Positions 12,929 through 25,182 of a stretch of DNA of 64,000 nt are shown piece by piece. The stretch lies in the NCBI GenBank assembly GCA_016617855.1, contig JAECUM010003297.1:1-64000 (forward strand). Direction: 5' to 3'. The notes below the pieces were generated by a model. It did not search any database. It worked only from the letters and a program-made list of their open reading frames with translations, and was not told the origin of the DNA. Every line of letters begins with the position of its first letter. Position 1 is the stretch's first letter. Source of the stretch: Megalonaias nervosa (taxonomy: Eukaryota > Mollusca > Bivalvia > Unionida > Unionidae). A program made the translations under genes and the position numbers.

Positions 12929-13342
12929 ACCACAGACTCCTTTCCTCCTTTCGTACTTGTTTACGCTGCATCCCCTCCTCTAAACGATATTTCTGGATGG
13001 GCTTTCTTTTTTTGTTTCTAATTCATATTTCTGATTTTATTATTTCGTTGATAACTATTAATAAAAAATATTTAAACACTGTTCTCAGAAAAAAATCGGT
13101 GACAATATTTTCTTCAGTCCAATATTTAGAACGTTTATTCCCAGTACCAACGATGTAAGCCATCCGCTTTATGAACTGTGTCAATGCACTTCAAGCTATA
13201 AACTTTAATTTAACTCGTAATAAACGAAACGTTAACTTTCAATGAGAATGTACCTAGTTGGTTATAATCATACTATCTGATGAAACATTCGACACCAGGA
13301 CATATTATAATGCAAGGAAATAGTTCCCATTACAGCTGCATT

Positions 13343-13348
<6 letters not shown>

Positions 13349-13389
<41 letters not shown>
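13349..13389. repeat. (CT)n microsatellite
   Basis: About 20 CT units. Confidence 0.97.
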
Positions 13390-13390
<1 letters not shown>

Positions 13391-14782
13391 ACGTATTGAT
13401 TTCCCTGGCTATGAAGGAATTAGGATAGATGCGTGATGCCTGTTGAATTAGATCCCGTTCTGAATAAACTGGTCTCTGATTCAAGTTATCCGCTAAATGA
13501 ACCCATCACCCAGAATGTCCCACTGACCGTAACTCGTTTAAACTAGGAACGCTTTGACATAGATGAGTGCGTGTCACTGAAAGACGAAACCATCTTTATT
13601 GAAGCACTCGTTGTTAAAAAGGCTAAACTGTATTAAATAATCTCACTCATAATATAGATCAGCAAGATTTATTATTCATTTTACAAATATACGTTCTCCC
13701 GACCATACGTACTTGCTGAGTAATTTTCATGTAGAGCGCACTGGGTCGCGCTGACATATCGTATTGACCTTAATTAAGTCGCACTCACTTGCATGGTCAT
13801 TGGTGCGTACTATCATCTAAAAACGTAACGATGAGTGGGGAAAACAGTTATTGCTTCAGTGATAAGAAAAATCAGGACACTTTGACTTTGTTATGACATA
13901 CAAGTAAGTACTCACTAGTATTTAACGTTCGTTGTTTAGTGTTCGCTTATATAATCGTCAGTGCTCGGAGTTCACATGGGGTCATGCCATGTGTTTTGAA
14001 CTTGTTTGGAAGCTAATGAATACGTAGGTCTTTGGTCACTGTGTTCCGTGAAATGGCTATATCAGTTTGGATTTGTAACGAGGAACAGAAAGCAATTTGT
14101 ACATCGATTTGAGAACCACGATTGATTGGAAAAGGGAAAGTCCATACGAGGTATGTGCGTGTCAATTTGTTTCATGACCTAAACTCTAATTTGCAAATTT
14201 TTAATTTTTAGCCGATTAGCAGTCATAATGAATTTGCAAAATAGGACCAGCCTGAGAGGTCATTTATAGGAAACTAAGACGTTGTGTTTGTAAAACATGT
14301 ATCCTCGCGATTCTCCATTTTGATCTTCACTCTAATATTTGACCCTCTTGGGTGGGTCCATGAGGTATAGGACTACCTCAGGGGAGGTGTCAGCTGAATA
14401 TGTGCATTTGTCTTTTCATGCCCATTAAGTGTAACATGATTATAGCGTACAGATCTCAGTCTCGATAGTTTCCATGCCAGTTACCTTAAGACATTAGTAT
14501 TTTCATAGTAAGCGTATCTATGTTCATAGGGTGGGTATCTCAGTAGTCTTCAAGTTATGACTCCACGACTAACTTCGTTATGACTCAACGACTAAGTCCC
14601 TGGTGGTTAGTGATGGAACCCATGGTCTGCATGTATACATGCGTCTTCTTCTAAGTGAATATATTGTTGTAATATTGGGATCTCCATAGTTTTAAAGTTT
14701 TGACCTAGGGGGTACATCCTTGAGGGTGGAGATGGACACCAGGTTAAGTGTCAATTGTATAAGTTTCTCTTTTCGTGGTCAG

Positions 14783-14785
<3 letters not shown>
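13390..14785. other. Non-coding stretch with a degenerate duplication
   Basis: No gene is visible. Two diverged stretches near 14340-14420 and 14690-14785 share gaggtgtcag/ggacaccagg-like text and a cttttc-tg-cagt end, suggesting an old tandem duplication of a few hundred bases. Confidence 0.4.

Positions 14786-14858
<73 letters not shown>
14786..14858. repeat. (AT)n microsatellite
   Basis: About 36 AT units. Confidence 0.97.
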
Positions 14859-14859
<1 letters not shown>

Positions 14860-15117
14860 GGGGTGGATATGTATGTAGTATGCAATATGTATGTATATAT
14901 AGGGTGCAGATCTTAATAATCTGGAAATGTATTTCCTCTTATAATGGAAAGACACCAGAGAACAATCCAGGGATCCCAGTCTGAATGTATTGGCATTTGG
15001 GACATGATCACATATGCCTATTCTCAGACATCAGAAACATATAACTTTGCATGACGCTATATTGTACAGGTGTTAATTATAAAGTCAAAGATTGCATTAT
15101 AAAATTTTGCTTATATG

Positions 15118-15350
15118 TAGATTCTATAAAACCCATGACGCAGTTCAATATAATTCTACAAAACCAATGACGCAGTTCAATGCAATTCTCTACAACACCC
15201 GTGACACAGTTCAATGTAATTCTACAAAGCCCATGACGCAGTTCAATATAATTCTACAAAAACCCATGACGCAGCTGAATGTAATTCTACAAAACCCATG
15301 ACGCAGTTGAATGTAATTCTACAAAACGCATGACACAGTTCAATATAATT
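15118..15350. repeat. Tandem repeat, unit about 31 bp
   Basis: About seven copies of a unit containing attctacaaaacccatgac. Copies differ in one to four positions, plus one insertion of a few bases. Confidence 0.9.
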
Positions 15351-15506
15351 CGTGTTTGATGTGTAAATACAATACTCACTCACATGGGGCATAAAATAAA
15401 ATAAATAATTCCTAAATGTAACCATTATATAGAAATATTACCGGTCAAAATTACATATGATCAATCATACTGCACGCATACACACAACTATTTTATATAC
15501 ACTGTA

Positions 15507-15507
<1 letters not shown>

Positions 15508-15538
<31 letters not shown>

Positions 15539-15539
15539 T
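15508..15539. repeat. (CT)n microsatellite with one A interruption
   Basis: It ends exactly where the SINE begins. Confidence 0.95.
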
Positions 15540-15830
15540 GACCGCTACGGTGCCCTAGTGGTTAAAGCGTCCGCCTCGGGAGGTCGCGGGTTTGAACCCC
15601 GCTCGAGTCATAACAAAGACTTATAAAAATGGTACTAACAGCGCTTGTCGCTCAGCATTAAGAGGTTAGTGTTAGGACTGGTCGGCCTGGTGTCAAGATA
15701 ATGTGACTGGGTGGGACATCATGCTACATGTCTGCGGCATGATGCCCAGTGCTAGACATCAATATAAACTGCCACACTGCAGACATCGTATCGATATGAC
15801 TGAAATTTTTTTAAAGCTAAGTTAGAAATT

Positions 15831-15836
<6 letters not shown>
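15540..15836 (+). mobile_element. tRNA-derived SINE, family A, copy 1
   Basis: A tRNA-like head with an A box (cctagtggttaaagcgtcc) and a B box (gggtttgaacccc) is followed by a 200-bp body shared with 20992-21315, including gttaggactggtcggcctgg and gacatcatgctacatgtctg. It ends in an A-rich ccaaat tail next to a (CT)n array. The family would be transcribed by RNA polymerase III and moved by a partner LINE. Confidence 0.9.

Positions 15837-15874
<38 letters not shown>
15837..15874. repeat. (CT)n microsatellite
   Basis: About 19 CT units directly after the SINE tail. Confidence 0.97.
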
Positions 15875-15878
<4 letters not shown>

Positions 15879-15971
15879 ATATGTGTTTGCTTGATTGTTG
15901 TTTTATTTCGAAAGTGTTGCAGAGGAAATCTATTGTTTTTCGTTCTTTTTACACAAAATGTACACACACAG

Positions 15972-15973
<2 letters not shown>

Positions 15974-16002
<29 letters not shown>

Positions 16003-16022
16003 TGTATGTACGTATGTATGTA
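15974..16022. repeat. (TATG)n microsatellite
   Basis: About 12 TATG units with one change to CGTA. Confidence 0.95.
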
Positions 16023-16514
16023 CTGTGTATGCATATATACGTGTGTATGTCATACATACATATATACATATGTTAAAGGGTAAATTTCGCTAATTCCTAT
16101 TTCTTGTTTATAAAATAGCCTTCTCTCCTATAAAATGTTAAACAGTTTTCTCAGATTATCATACAAAGTACCGATTTCACTTTCACACCATGGTTCACTG
16201 TCAAACGCTAGAAACCGACTCCTTTCCATAGAGCCAAATACAAGAGGAGACAGGAAAAATTTGCTGTGGAATATATTTTTATTTGCTCGTTTATTTCTTT
16301 TATCTGACCTTTTAGTATCAATAACGGAGATAAATTTGTAGAGGCTATGTCTTCGATCACAACGAATATGCATCCCATTCTGTCCCCTGCAATCTTGTGA
16401 CACAGGACATATTTTGCCCCTGTAAATTAATTACTCTAACGTCATTAAGTTTAAGTGAATCTTTAATTATTGCATATTAGCGAAACACAAAGTTGACATA
16501 CTGGTGCTTTGCAA

Positions 16515-16559
<45 letters not shown>

Positions 16560-16569
16560 TATAATAATA
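16515..16569. repeat. (AAT)n microsatellite
   Basis: About 18 AAT units with one interruption. Confidence 0.95.
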
Positions 16570-16771
16570 ATGACGTTTGTACTAATGCCTTAGAATATTT
16601 ATAACGAAATGGATATTTACTTGCATGGTCTTTGTTGTTACGGTACCAAAAATGAAACATTAAAATGAAGTGTGGTTACTTTATTCCATCACAAAACAGC
16701 AAGCAACATGAATTAATGCCGATAGGGATGGATTTTAGAATAAAATCATAGACAAAACATCAGTAGCAGGA

Positions 16772-17035
16772 GGGGCTCCGAGGGGGGGGGGGCGAGTTTT
16801 CTAAAACGCTGGCCTTTACCGATCTCACCGATGCCATCTCACCTCTGTCCGCGTGGGTTCGAGTCTCGGGCTCGGCCAATGCGAGTATGTAAGAAAGCTT
16901 GCCAGTTGCTTCCCGTGGGTAGGTGGTTATTACCGGTTTTTTTCCGGTTCTTCCTCCACCAGTGATTCTAGCCGCCATGTATAGCCTATCATGCATTGAA
17001 AAATGGCACTAAACCCAAAACAATCAACTTCAACA
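16772..17035 (+). mobile_element. tRNA-derived SINE, family B, copy 1
   Basis: It shares its length with 62107-62364: a degenerate tRNA-like head, B box gggttcgagtctcgg, the body phrases agaaagcttgccagtt and ttcttcctccacca, then gccgccatgtata and aaaaatggc. The A-box half is damaged by a G run. Confidence 0.85.
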
Positions 17036-17685
17036 GCAGTATTTTTGAAAAACAATCTCCCTATGGCGTCAATACATGGTGCCTGCTATTGTCTAACGCC
17101 GGCTTAGGAACCTTCCTGTACGGAGATAGAGATTGCTGTTTAAAGCTTATTCAATAATTATTGTCTTTTAAACATAAATTGTAAAGTTGATAAATTTTGT
17201 AGCGAAAATTAGTTCACACTTTCAATTCGCTAAGATGCTGCATACTATTTTGTAATTTGCATTAGTTTAAAAGAATCTCGGACTTTTCTGATCAACGTGC
17301 ATCGTACTGGACTCAGAGAATATGCTGAAAAAGGTTCAATATTTAGCGCACATGCAGAATGACGTCATGATGTTCGCATTTTTCCGCATTATACAGATTT
17401 TTCGGTATAGCTGCCTATAAACGGACACATATTTCATTGTCGCAGAATTCTGTTTCCATAACCAAAATCACATGAAAAACTTGCTATTAGGTACTTAGAT
17501 CTGTGGCCTGTTTCTGTCTATTTCCATTTGAATCCTAACTGTCTTCCCTGAATATGAAAAATGTAAGGACTTATAAGTTTTCATTTATTTCCCCAAATTT
17601 ATGTGGTCGCCTGCAAAGACAAAATAGACTTCATGCAAAGCCAATTTGTCAACACCGATGTAAAACATTTAGGGCCACTTTGAGT
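17036..17685. other. Non-coding stretch
   Basis: Nothing recognised between the SINE and the next MITE. Confidence 0.55.
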
Positions 17686-17693
17686 GATATGCT

Positions 17694-17962
17694 CAGGGCC
17701 GGCTTTAGGCCAATTGGACTGATTTGGCCCAGTCGGGCCCCGCGCTTACAGGGGCCCCGCGCGTTAGTAATTTTTACAAATATATCTATAGTGATAAAGT
17801 AATTTGAAAGCGATGGAAGATAATTTTAAGTTCAATATCATATAAAACTTGTTTAAAAGTTTATTTCCAAATGCCATGCTCAGAGTGGGCCCCGCGCGTA
17901 AAACCAGGGGGCCCCGCCAAAATGATCCAAATCGAGCCCCGCGTTTGCTAAGGCCGTTTCTG
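17694..17962. mobile_element. hAT-type MITE, 269 bp, with GGCCCCGCG motifs
   Basis: It begins cagggccggctttagg and ends gctaaggccgtttctg, with flanks gatatgct (17686-17693) and gatatgtt (17963-17970), an 8-bp duplication with one change. Its ends carry several ggccccgcg phrases, as in the 155- and 169-bp elements, but the AT-rich middle differs. Confidence 0.75.
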
Positions 17963-18282
17963 GATATGTTGGTACCGAAAGGTAAAGCTAGGGGTCAATC
18001 TGACATACCACCAGAGTAAGCACAACCGTGCCCTCTTCATTACAATATCACATCATATAAAGTTAGAGTATTTTATGTTGACACTTATCCAGTGTGAAAT
18101 CAGTTCATTGTTTAATGCGTACTGAAACTGAGTGAAAACTGGCTGACCATTTCTTTACAAGTTGTAACGATTTAATTTGTGTATGATATATAGTGATACT
18201 CCGATAGGCGATGGACATGTGACCTGAAAGTCCGTCAAGCTGCCATTGTTCCTGAATATCGTGTGATGCTAACGTCTTGACC

Positions 18283-18784
18283 ATCTTCGCTAGCCAAGGT
18301 TCCGATAACCCTATCTACACCTTGGCGGATCGAACAGCTATATCAGTCCTTTGTCCAGGCGACATCTATTGGATTTCATGTGTTGCCTCCCTTAGTATGT
18401 TATGGCAACTAACTAATATCTATGTGCATTGTACATCGGCCGAAAACAGTCGAGGAAATTAACCTAAAAAGGATACTTTGTAAGTTTAACATGGAAAGTA
18501 TGACTGTACCAGAGGGAAGCCGTTACAGGTGTATTTGAGTGAAAGGTATTTGTGCAAACACGGATCGACAGTGGAAAATTGTTTATTTATCAGTCTATTC
18601 AAGTTGTGATCCCCTTGAGTCGATCATGTAGGAACAGTGTTCAAATTTGAACAATTTAAAATTTTGATTGGATGCGGTAGCTTGCCGCCGCATCCAATGA
18701 AATTCACAGACCCGAAGCACAGAAATGTCTGTTCGATACGCCAAGGTGTAGATAGGGTTATCGGAACCTTGGCTAGCGAAGATG
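18283..18784. repeat. Inverted repeat, arms about 56 bp
   Basis: Arms 18283-18338 and 18729-18784 are reverse complements with about one mismatch (cgctagccaaggttccgata and partner). The spacer is about 390 bp and holds an extra small hairpin at 18668-18699 (attggatgcgg / ccgcatccaat). No frame is open between the arms. It may be the ends of a DNA transposon, but no target duplication was found. Confidence 0.8.
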
Positions 18785-19027
18785 ACGTCTTGGCTAGCGG
18801 TAGTATTGGTCGGCGGTCCATAAATATCGGTACGTGTGTGGGTTTGAATGACCAAGGACGGTACGGTAATTATTACAGTGAAATAAGTTTATTGCATAAA
18901 CCCCTCTGGTCATGCCTAGTACAGATGGGCACTCTAATGTCCTTCTACGCTGTACCTACATCCTTGTTCGAAAATCACAGTCAGCTTGCTGTGTTACCTT
19001 GATAGCCCAGTGTAAAGGCCTGGGGAG

Positions 19028-19196
19028 CAGGACCGGCCGTAGGGCAAGGCGAACGAGGCAACCGCCTTGGGCCCCGCGCTTCTCCGCAATGGGTTTGTTT
19101 TTTTGTTGGGTTTTTTTGTTTGGTTTTTTTTTTTGCTTGGGGCCCCGCGCTCATCGCTTGCTGCCTTGGGCCCTGCACATACTAGGGATGGGCCTG
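19028..19196. mobile_element. hAT-type MITE, 169 bp, same family as 12540-12694
   Basis: Ends caggaccggccgtagg and ctagggatgggcctg; flanks ctggggag (19020-19027) and ctgtggag (19197-19204), an 8-bp duplication with one change. The first half reads nearly the same as the 12.5-kb copy, with an extra T/G-rich stretch inserted. Confidence 0.85.
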
Positions 19197-19204
19197 CTGT
19201 GGAG

Positions 19205-19916
19205 GAGCTGAAATAAGACAGTGGTCAGAGCTCACTATGACTCCCGCTCGAACTCTATGTTTATCAAAAACAGTAAGCTAACAGGGTTAGTCATTTGATG
19301 GCTTATAGTTTCAGCCTACACGCCAGCATCTTGTACACTCTCCCCCATTTTAAAAACGAAGAGCATCAAGGATATAAAAAAATTATTAGAATTTACTCAT
19401 TTCATTCAATGATTAATAGTTTCTAACTCGACTGTCACCAAGCGGTTCCTAACATTGTCATCTTCGTGTTTCAACACGAGAGATGGTACAAGTTTCCGGA
19501 GGGGGAAGGGTACAGGCTGAAACTAACAAATAATCTCTCTGTAAACCAGCTCTGGTTTAACAATGTTAAAACATCAACCCCACCATGGTGCTCGTGATAC
19601 TGCGTTGATGTCTTTCACAACATTATTGAACCGAAATACGTGAGACAGTCTTTTTTGCATTAACTATCAATCTCAGTCGATGTAATCATTTGGACGCAGT
19701 GTTTCTAAAAAAGATTAGAATCGCTCAGAAAAGAACACCGGATTGTGTCTACTCTGACTCCGGATGGTAGTTGTCGCTTCCTGTTTCCTCAGGTCGTTAT
19801 TTCCATCAGTACTGGTGTGCATTGTGTGGTACATGAACTATTTGTTTTTTAAAATTTACAAAACTGCACACTTAATTATAGATAGAAGCTGTGCCCTTAA
19901 TAAAACGGAAGCGATG
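19205..19916. other. Non-coding stretch
   Basis: No gene or repeat recognised. Confidence 0.55.
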
Positions 19917-19930
19917 CATACATACATACA

Positions 19931-19995
<65 letters not shown>
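19917..19995. repeat. Compound (CATA)n(TA)n microsatellite
   Basis: About 11 CATA units and then about 18 TA units. Confidence 0.97.
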
Positions 19996-19997
<2 letters not shown>

Positions 19998-20053
19998 AAT
20001 TTAATTGTTTGTCTGTTAGTTTTAAATTATTTTTTTATTCCATTACATGCTAT

Positions 20054-20901
20054 TGTAATGTGACATTGTTTACTGGACTTGACCTTATCCAGAAATGAGT
20101 TCAGTTCTGTTTGACCTGATTGACTTTTTTAATTTTTTTTTAATTTCATTGATGTAAACAACTAATAATAGCTTCATTATTCTCTATGGGTATAAGCTCA
20201 TTGATCAAAGTATTATTCAGGAAAACATATTGATTTGGGTCAGGGTTTTGGGGATTCCAAAGTGAATTTTATAGGGTATTATGTTTTAAATAAACAAGGT
20301 TCATTAAATCATGCTAGAAAGTTATTTTCCATTAGGTAATGGTTGTTTTTAGGAAATGTTAATTTGTGACCTGCGGTGAAACAGAGAACTATATTGTCTT
20401 GTGACTGTCAGAATTTTACCAGTTGTGCTTTAACATCTGACACCTTAAATTGTTTTATGCTGTGACCAGTTTGGGTTGAACTTTATTTTCTTCAAATTAT
20501 TTATTTCAAGTGATTATTTTATCTGGAAATACAAAAGTGCTCGGACAAAATTTTTGGATAAGACATTCATTAGAATTTATACTGAATTCAAACCTGGAAT
20601 AATATTTTTGTGATTCAGCAAGAGACTGTGGACACATCAATACGACGCAGGCCATAACAGACACATCATCGCCTTCAATTTTAAATCTCTTCGGGACTTC
20701 AACTGAATATTATTCAGGACTTTTTATTACTAGGACTTGTGTCTTTAATTCTTGGAATATTTTTGGATTTAATTTGCAAAACCATAAGTTCTTTTGCCTC
20801 ATTTTTCACTTTGTATTCAAGGGAAATAAATTATTTGTTAAATTTTACAAAGCTTGTTGTCTTCACTCTTTTTTGCTCCTTATTTTAAGAGCATAGACTC
20901 G

Positions 20902-20905
<4 letters not shown>
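20054..20905 (+). repeat. LTR-like repeat, copy 1 (possible solo LTR)
   Basis: About 852 bp beginning tgtaatgtgacat and ending gcatagactcgtaac. It is similar along its length to 21360-22216 and, on the other strand, to DNA beside two Gypsy pol remnants near 29.2-30.0 kb and 57.4-58.1 kb. TG start, CA-like end and linkage to pol suggest LTRs. The actual similarity extends about 45 bp further left. A (TA)n array follows immediately. Confidence 0.65.

Positions 20906-20971
<66 letters not shown>
20906..20971. repeat. (AT)n microsatellite
   Basis: About 33 AT units abutting the LTR-like repeat. Confidence 0.97.
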
Positions 20972-20975
<4 letters not shown>

Positions 20976-20991
20976 GCATTGTTTATTAGTT

Positions 20992-21315
20992 AGACCGCTC
21001 CGGTAGCCTAGTGCTAAGAGCGTCCGCCTCGGATGCGGGAGGTCGTGGGTTCAATCCCCGGCCGAGTCATACCAAAGACTTACAAAAATGGTACTAACAG
21101 CTGTCTCGCTTGGCGCTCAGCATTAAGAGGTTAGTGTTAGGACTGGTCGGCCTGGTGTCAGGATTATGTGACTGGGTGGGACATCATGCTACATGTCTGC
21201 GGCATGATGCCCTTTGCTAGACATCACTATAATCTGCCACATTGCAGACATCGTAGCGATATGACTGAAAAATTGTTAAAGCTACGTTTAAAAAAAATCC
21301 AAATCCAAATCCTGT
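20992..21315 (+). mobile_element. tRNA-derived SINE, family A, copy 2
   Basis: Most complete copy. A box tagcctagtgctaagagcg, B box gggttcaatcccc, then the shared body and an A-rich tail of ccaaat units. It lies between two copies of the LTR-like repeat. Confidence 0.92.
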
Positions 21316-21359
21316 TTGTTAGGTTTTTTTTTAATATTTAGTATTTCATCACAAGCTAT

Positions 21360-22212
21360 TGTAATGTGACATTATATATTGGACTTAACCTTGTCCAAAA
21401 TTGAGTTCATTTTCTGCTGCACCTAAATTGGCTTTTTTTATTTTTTATTCTGTAAACAACTAATACGTAGATAAATTATTCTCTGTGTGTATGAGTTTAT
21501 AATCAAAATTGTTATTAACAGAAGTAAATATTTTTTGGGGGTCTCGGTCTATGTTTTGGAATTTCCTTAGAGTATTTGACATAGTCCAGATTCTGGTTTC
21601 TAACAATAACTGATATTTTTATTTTCTAAACATAAGGATCATTCTTGATGGTTATTTTCCATCAAAATGCTAATTGTGGACTGAGGTCAAGTAGAGAACA
21701 ATATAATCTTGTAACAGAGATGACATCAATCGTACTTTAAGTTCTAGCACAATCAAGTTGTGTTATATGTTGTGTTCAGGATTATTTCAGGCTGGAATCT
21801 ATTTTCTTCAAATTATTGAATTCAAGTGATTAATTTCTCTGGTAATACAAAAGTGCTCTGATAAACTTATTGGATTCACTGGAATTTATAGTGAATTCAA
21901 ACCTGGAATTATATTACTGTGATTCAACAAAAGACTGTTGGTAAATCAACACTCTAGGAGCTACCACAGACACATCTTCACCTTCAGTTTTGGATTTATT
22001 TTGGACTTTTACTGAATTTTATTCAGGACTTTAAATTATTAGGACTTGTGTCTGTAATTCTATGATTATTTTGGGATTTAATTCGCAATACCGTAAGTTC
22101 TTTTTTCTCATTTTTCACCTTGTATTCTACGGAAATAAATTATTTGTTGAATTTTACAAAGATTTTTGCTTTTCACTCTTTTCCGTTACTTACCTTAACA
22201 GCATAGACTCGT

Positions 22213-22216
<4 letters not shown>
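21360..22216 (+). repeat. LTR-like repeat, copy 2
   Basis: About 857 bp, starting tgtaatgtgacat and ending gcatagactcgtaaca, same orientation as copy 1 and diverged from it by many point changes and small gaps. No pol sequence lies between the two copies, only a SINE and a (TA)n run. Confidence 0.65.

Positions 22217-22287
<71 letters not shown>
22217..22287. repeat. (AT)n microsatellite
   Basis: About 35 AT units directly after the LTR-like repeat, as in copy 1. Confidence 0.97.
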
Positions 22288-22290
<3 letters not shown>

Positions 22291-23110
22291 ATTACTACGT
22301 TTGTATTATGTAAAACTTAAGCAGGAAATCACAACGCATTGTTCTCCCCAGGGTCATTTACCGTCACTTTCCCAATACAATGTTAATTCAGCCCACGATG
22401 CTTTTGAACTCGACAGTATCCTTTGCACCAATGCCGACATGCTTGTTTGTTTTTCCCTACATTTTAAAAACAATCTGTCAATTAAATATTCTGTCATCTA
22501 AATTAAAGCCCTATCACACGAATGGCACATTTTCTTACTGCTTTTTTGGGTATGCAGTTAATCAACATCTTGAATAATTACCCATTCATTTGACCGTTAA
22601 TTTCTGTACCTGTCTTGACTTGGCACTGGTTGAAAAAATAAGTGAAAAGTAAAGACGTATGACAACGTAGTCAGACGCAAATTATGACCAGGATGACGTA
22701 TCCAGGTACACTGCTAATAAACTGAATAATTTTATCCAACATTTCATTCTATTAGCGTTTGAAACATGGACTTACACTTTGGAAAATTTTGCCGGGTTAA
22801 ACTAAATGGTTTCAGTACAAGTTTCAGTAATTTTAACTTGCTTCTTTTGTTCAGAGATCCTCTCCCCTGTCTGCCATTTAGCACATGGTGACCAACATGT
22901 CCGGAGAGCTGAACATAAATCGAAATTAAACAATTTATAATATAATCCAATGTGATCATTCTGTTAGTTACATAAAATTAATTTTGTCTGTACATCGATG
23001 AACACTGCTGAATTAGTAATGTCTGTACGCTTCTCCCTGGACCTAAGATTATTTGACAATCAAATTTTTGTAACCATTATCATGAGGACGACAATACTGT
23101 CGTCTTTATA

Positions 23111-23113
<3 letters not shown>
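22288..23113. other. Non-coding stretch
   Basis: Nothing recognised. Short frames here are not supported. Confidence 0.55.
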
Positions 23114-23158
<45 letters not shown>

Positions 23159-23192
23159 TGATTGGTTGATTGATTGATTGATTGATTGATTG
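23114..23192. repeat. Compound (CT)n(GATT)n microsatellite
   Basis: About 20 CT units then about nine GATT units. Confidence 0.95.
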
Positions 23193-23483
23193 AATGCCTG
23201 CAAATAGTAAACAAGCACAGGCAATGTATCCTCATGTGCGGAGATATCTGGTTACAATACTAATGAAGACAACAAATTTGATTCACAGATCCATGTAACC
23301 TATTTGACAAGGGGATGAAAGTTAATATCATCTGAGACACTCTTTGTGCCACTGAGAAAATAGCAGAATATATTCAATCCGAAAAAAAATATACAGATGG
23401 AGACTTGTCATAAAATTGTCACCGAATCACTGGGTTACCTATCCACCACTAAAATGAGATTTTAATTTGTAAAAAAAACCCCC

Positions 23484-23489
<6 letters not shown>

Positions 23490-23540
<51 letters not shown>
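23490..23540. repeat. (CT)n microsatellite
   Basis: About 25 CT units. Confidence 0.97.
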
Positions 23541-23543
<3 letters not shown>

Positions 23544-23870
23544 AGAGCTTCAGGATTTAAAGATACCACACCTAAAATACCTCCAAGTCCCTCTGCACAC
23601 TCACTGGTTTTATGAGGTTGCAATGAATTGAGTCGAATTGATTGGAAAATAAATATTTCACTACCAATTAAGTTTATTCACAATGGAAGTTCTTCGAAAT
23701 AACTGTCATTGTTTGATGATGATGTCCTACCTAGTCAGTTCGAGGGGTGATTTTGATGCGGTCGATAGTACTGGGGGCATCGGAGTGGGCGGTAGCGGAC
23801 TCGACTCACCTATATTGTCTTTTAAAGCGCTTGGCAACAAATCGGCTCCGTCATTTAACAGTCTTACAGA

Positions 23871-24915
23871 CAGGGCCGGATTTAGGCATAAGCTATACAA
23901 GCTACAGCTTAGGGCAGTGGTTCCCAAACTTTTTCGGGACACCGCCCCCTTGGTTATCCTCAGCGCTACACCTACCTTACCCCGTAACAAGCATTATTCA
24001 GCATTAGCGCCCCCTTCGGTAGTCCCACCGCCCCCAAAATGGCGGTACCGCCCACTTTGGGAGCCACTGGCTTAGGGCCTCACTGTTTTAAGGGACCTCT
24101 CAAAATTTTAAAAAATTTATTACAGTTTTATTATAATTTATATTTAAGTAATATTTTAACGCGTGATTTTTTGCATAATATGTTCAATATTATTATCTTG
24201 CAATATATTTTATATAAATTACATAATTTGCATTGTAATAATTAACAAAAAATTGCCAAGTTCAGCTGTTACGCAGCCTTATTCTCTGTTAGCACTTACC
24301 AAATAGTGCCTCTACAGCTTCAGAGAGCTATGGGCCTCACTATGTCCACACGGGTTCGTGCAATTGCTTACAATTTAACTCTCAGTCATACATATAGTAC
24401 AAAATAAAACAACGGAAGACACTTCTCTCCTTTCTCGCGCGACCTATTTAAGAATCAACTCTGATATTTCAAGCTACATTTCGCGTAGCGTAATAAATTT
24501 GGTACCGATGTATGCCTATCCAAAGTTTGGCTTAATATCATACCTTTAAGGAATGCCACACCATTTTCCGACGCTACTGCTCGACATGGCCAGGATGGCG
24601 CTCGCTTAATATGCAAGTGGAATCCTGGTAAATGGAGTATTGTCCTCTCATTGGTTAAAAGAAAATGACTACTGCATTTATTTAGAACTTATTTTCAATT
24701 GGTGAATGAGAAGGCAACATTCCATTCATCACATTGTTTTGCAAATTAAGCGGGCACGATCATTACGCGAAACGTAGCCTGAAATATCAGCGTTGATTCT
24801 TAAATAGGTCGCGCGAGAAAAGAGAGGTGTCCTCCCTTGTTACTCTAATGTATGACTGACAGTTAAATTGTAAGCAACGATACGAGCCCCGTGTCCATAT
24901 CTAAACCCGGCCCTG
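23871..24915. mobile_element. Non-autonomous hAT-type element, about 1.05 kb, carrying a nested MITE
   Basis: Ends cagggccggatttag and ctaaacccggccctg match as inverted repeats in 14 of 15 positions. Flanks cttacaga (23863-23870) and cttacagc (24916-24923) give an 8-bp duplication with one change. Inside, 24335-24495 and about 24755-24900 form long imperfect inverted arms (shared ctcgcgcgacctatttaag), so the right half can fold back. A second element sits at 23915-24069. No transposase frame is present. Confidence 0.85.
23915..24069. mobile_element. hAT-type MITE, 155 bp, nested in the larger hAT element
   Basis: Starts cagtggttcccaaac and ends tttgggagccactg; the ends match in about 13 of 15 positions. 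The flanks gcttaggg at 23907-23914 and 24070-24077 are a perfect 8-bp duplication. The cagtggttcccaaac type of end is typical of Charlie-like hAT elements. Confidence 0.92.
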
Positions 24916-25094
24916 CTTACAGCGTTAGTTATATCATTCTGAGTGACATGATGCATCATGTTCAAATGTTTTGCACTTTTGACTCAATAAATGTAATCTC
25001 CCCTTACAATGAAGAGGCGCCATCTGTTCTTTACATAACGTTGATCATTTGACTATCGTGTTTCGTTCTCTTGTCAATAGTGTTTACCCAAGGG

Positions 25095-25096
<2 letters not shown>

Positions 25097-25180
<84 letters not shown>
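25097..25180. repeat. (AT)n microsatellite
   Basis: About 42 AT units, among the longest in the window. Confidence 0.97.

Positions 25181-25182
<2 letters not shown>

Noticed and set aside
15540..15612. A functional tRNA gene
   Set aside because: A and B boxes are present, but the segment continues into a 200-bp body shared with another copy, so it is a SINE head; the cloverleaf is not convincing.
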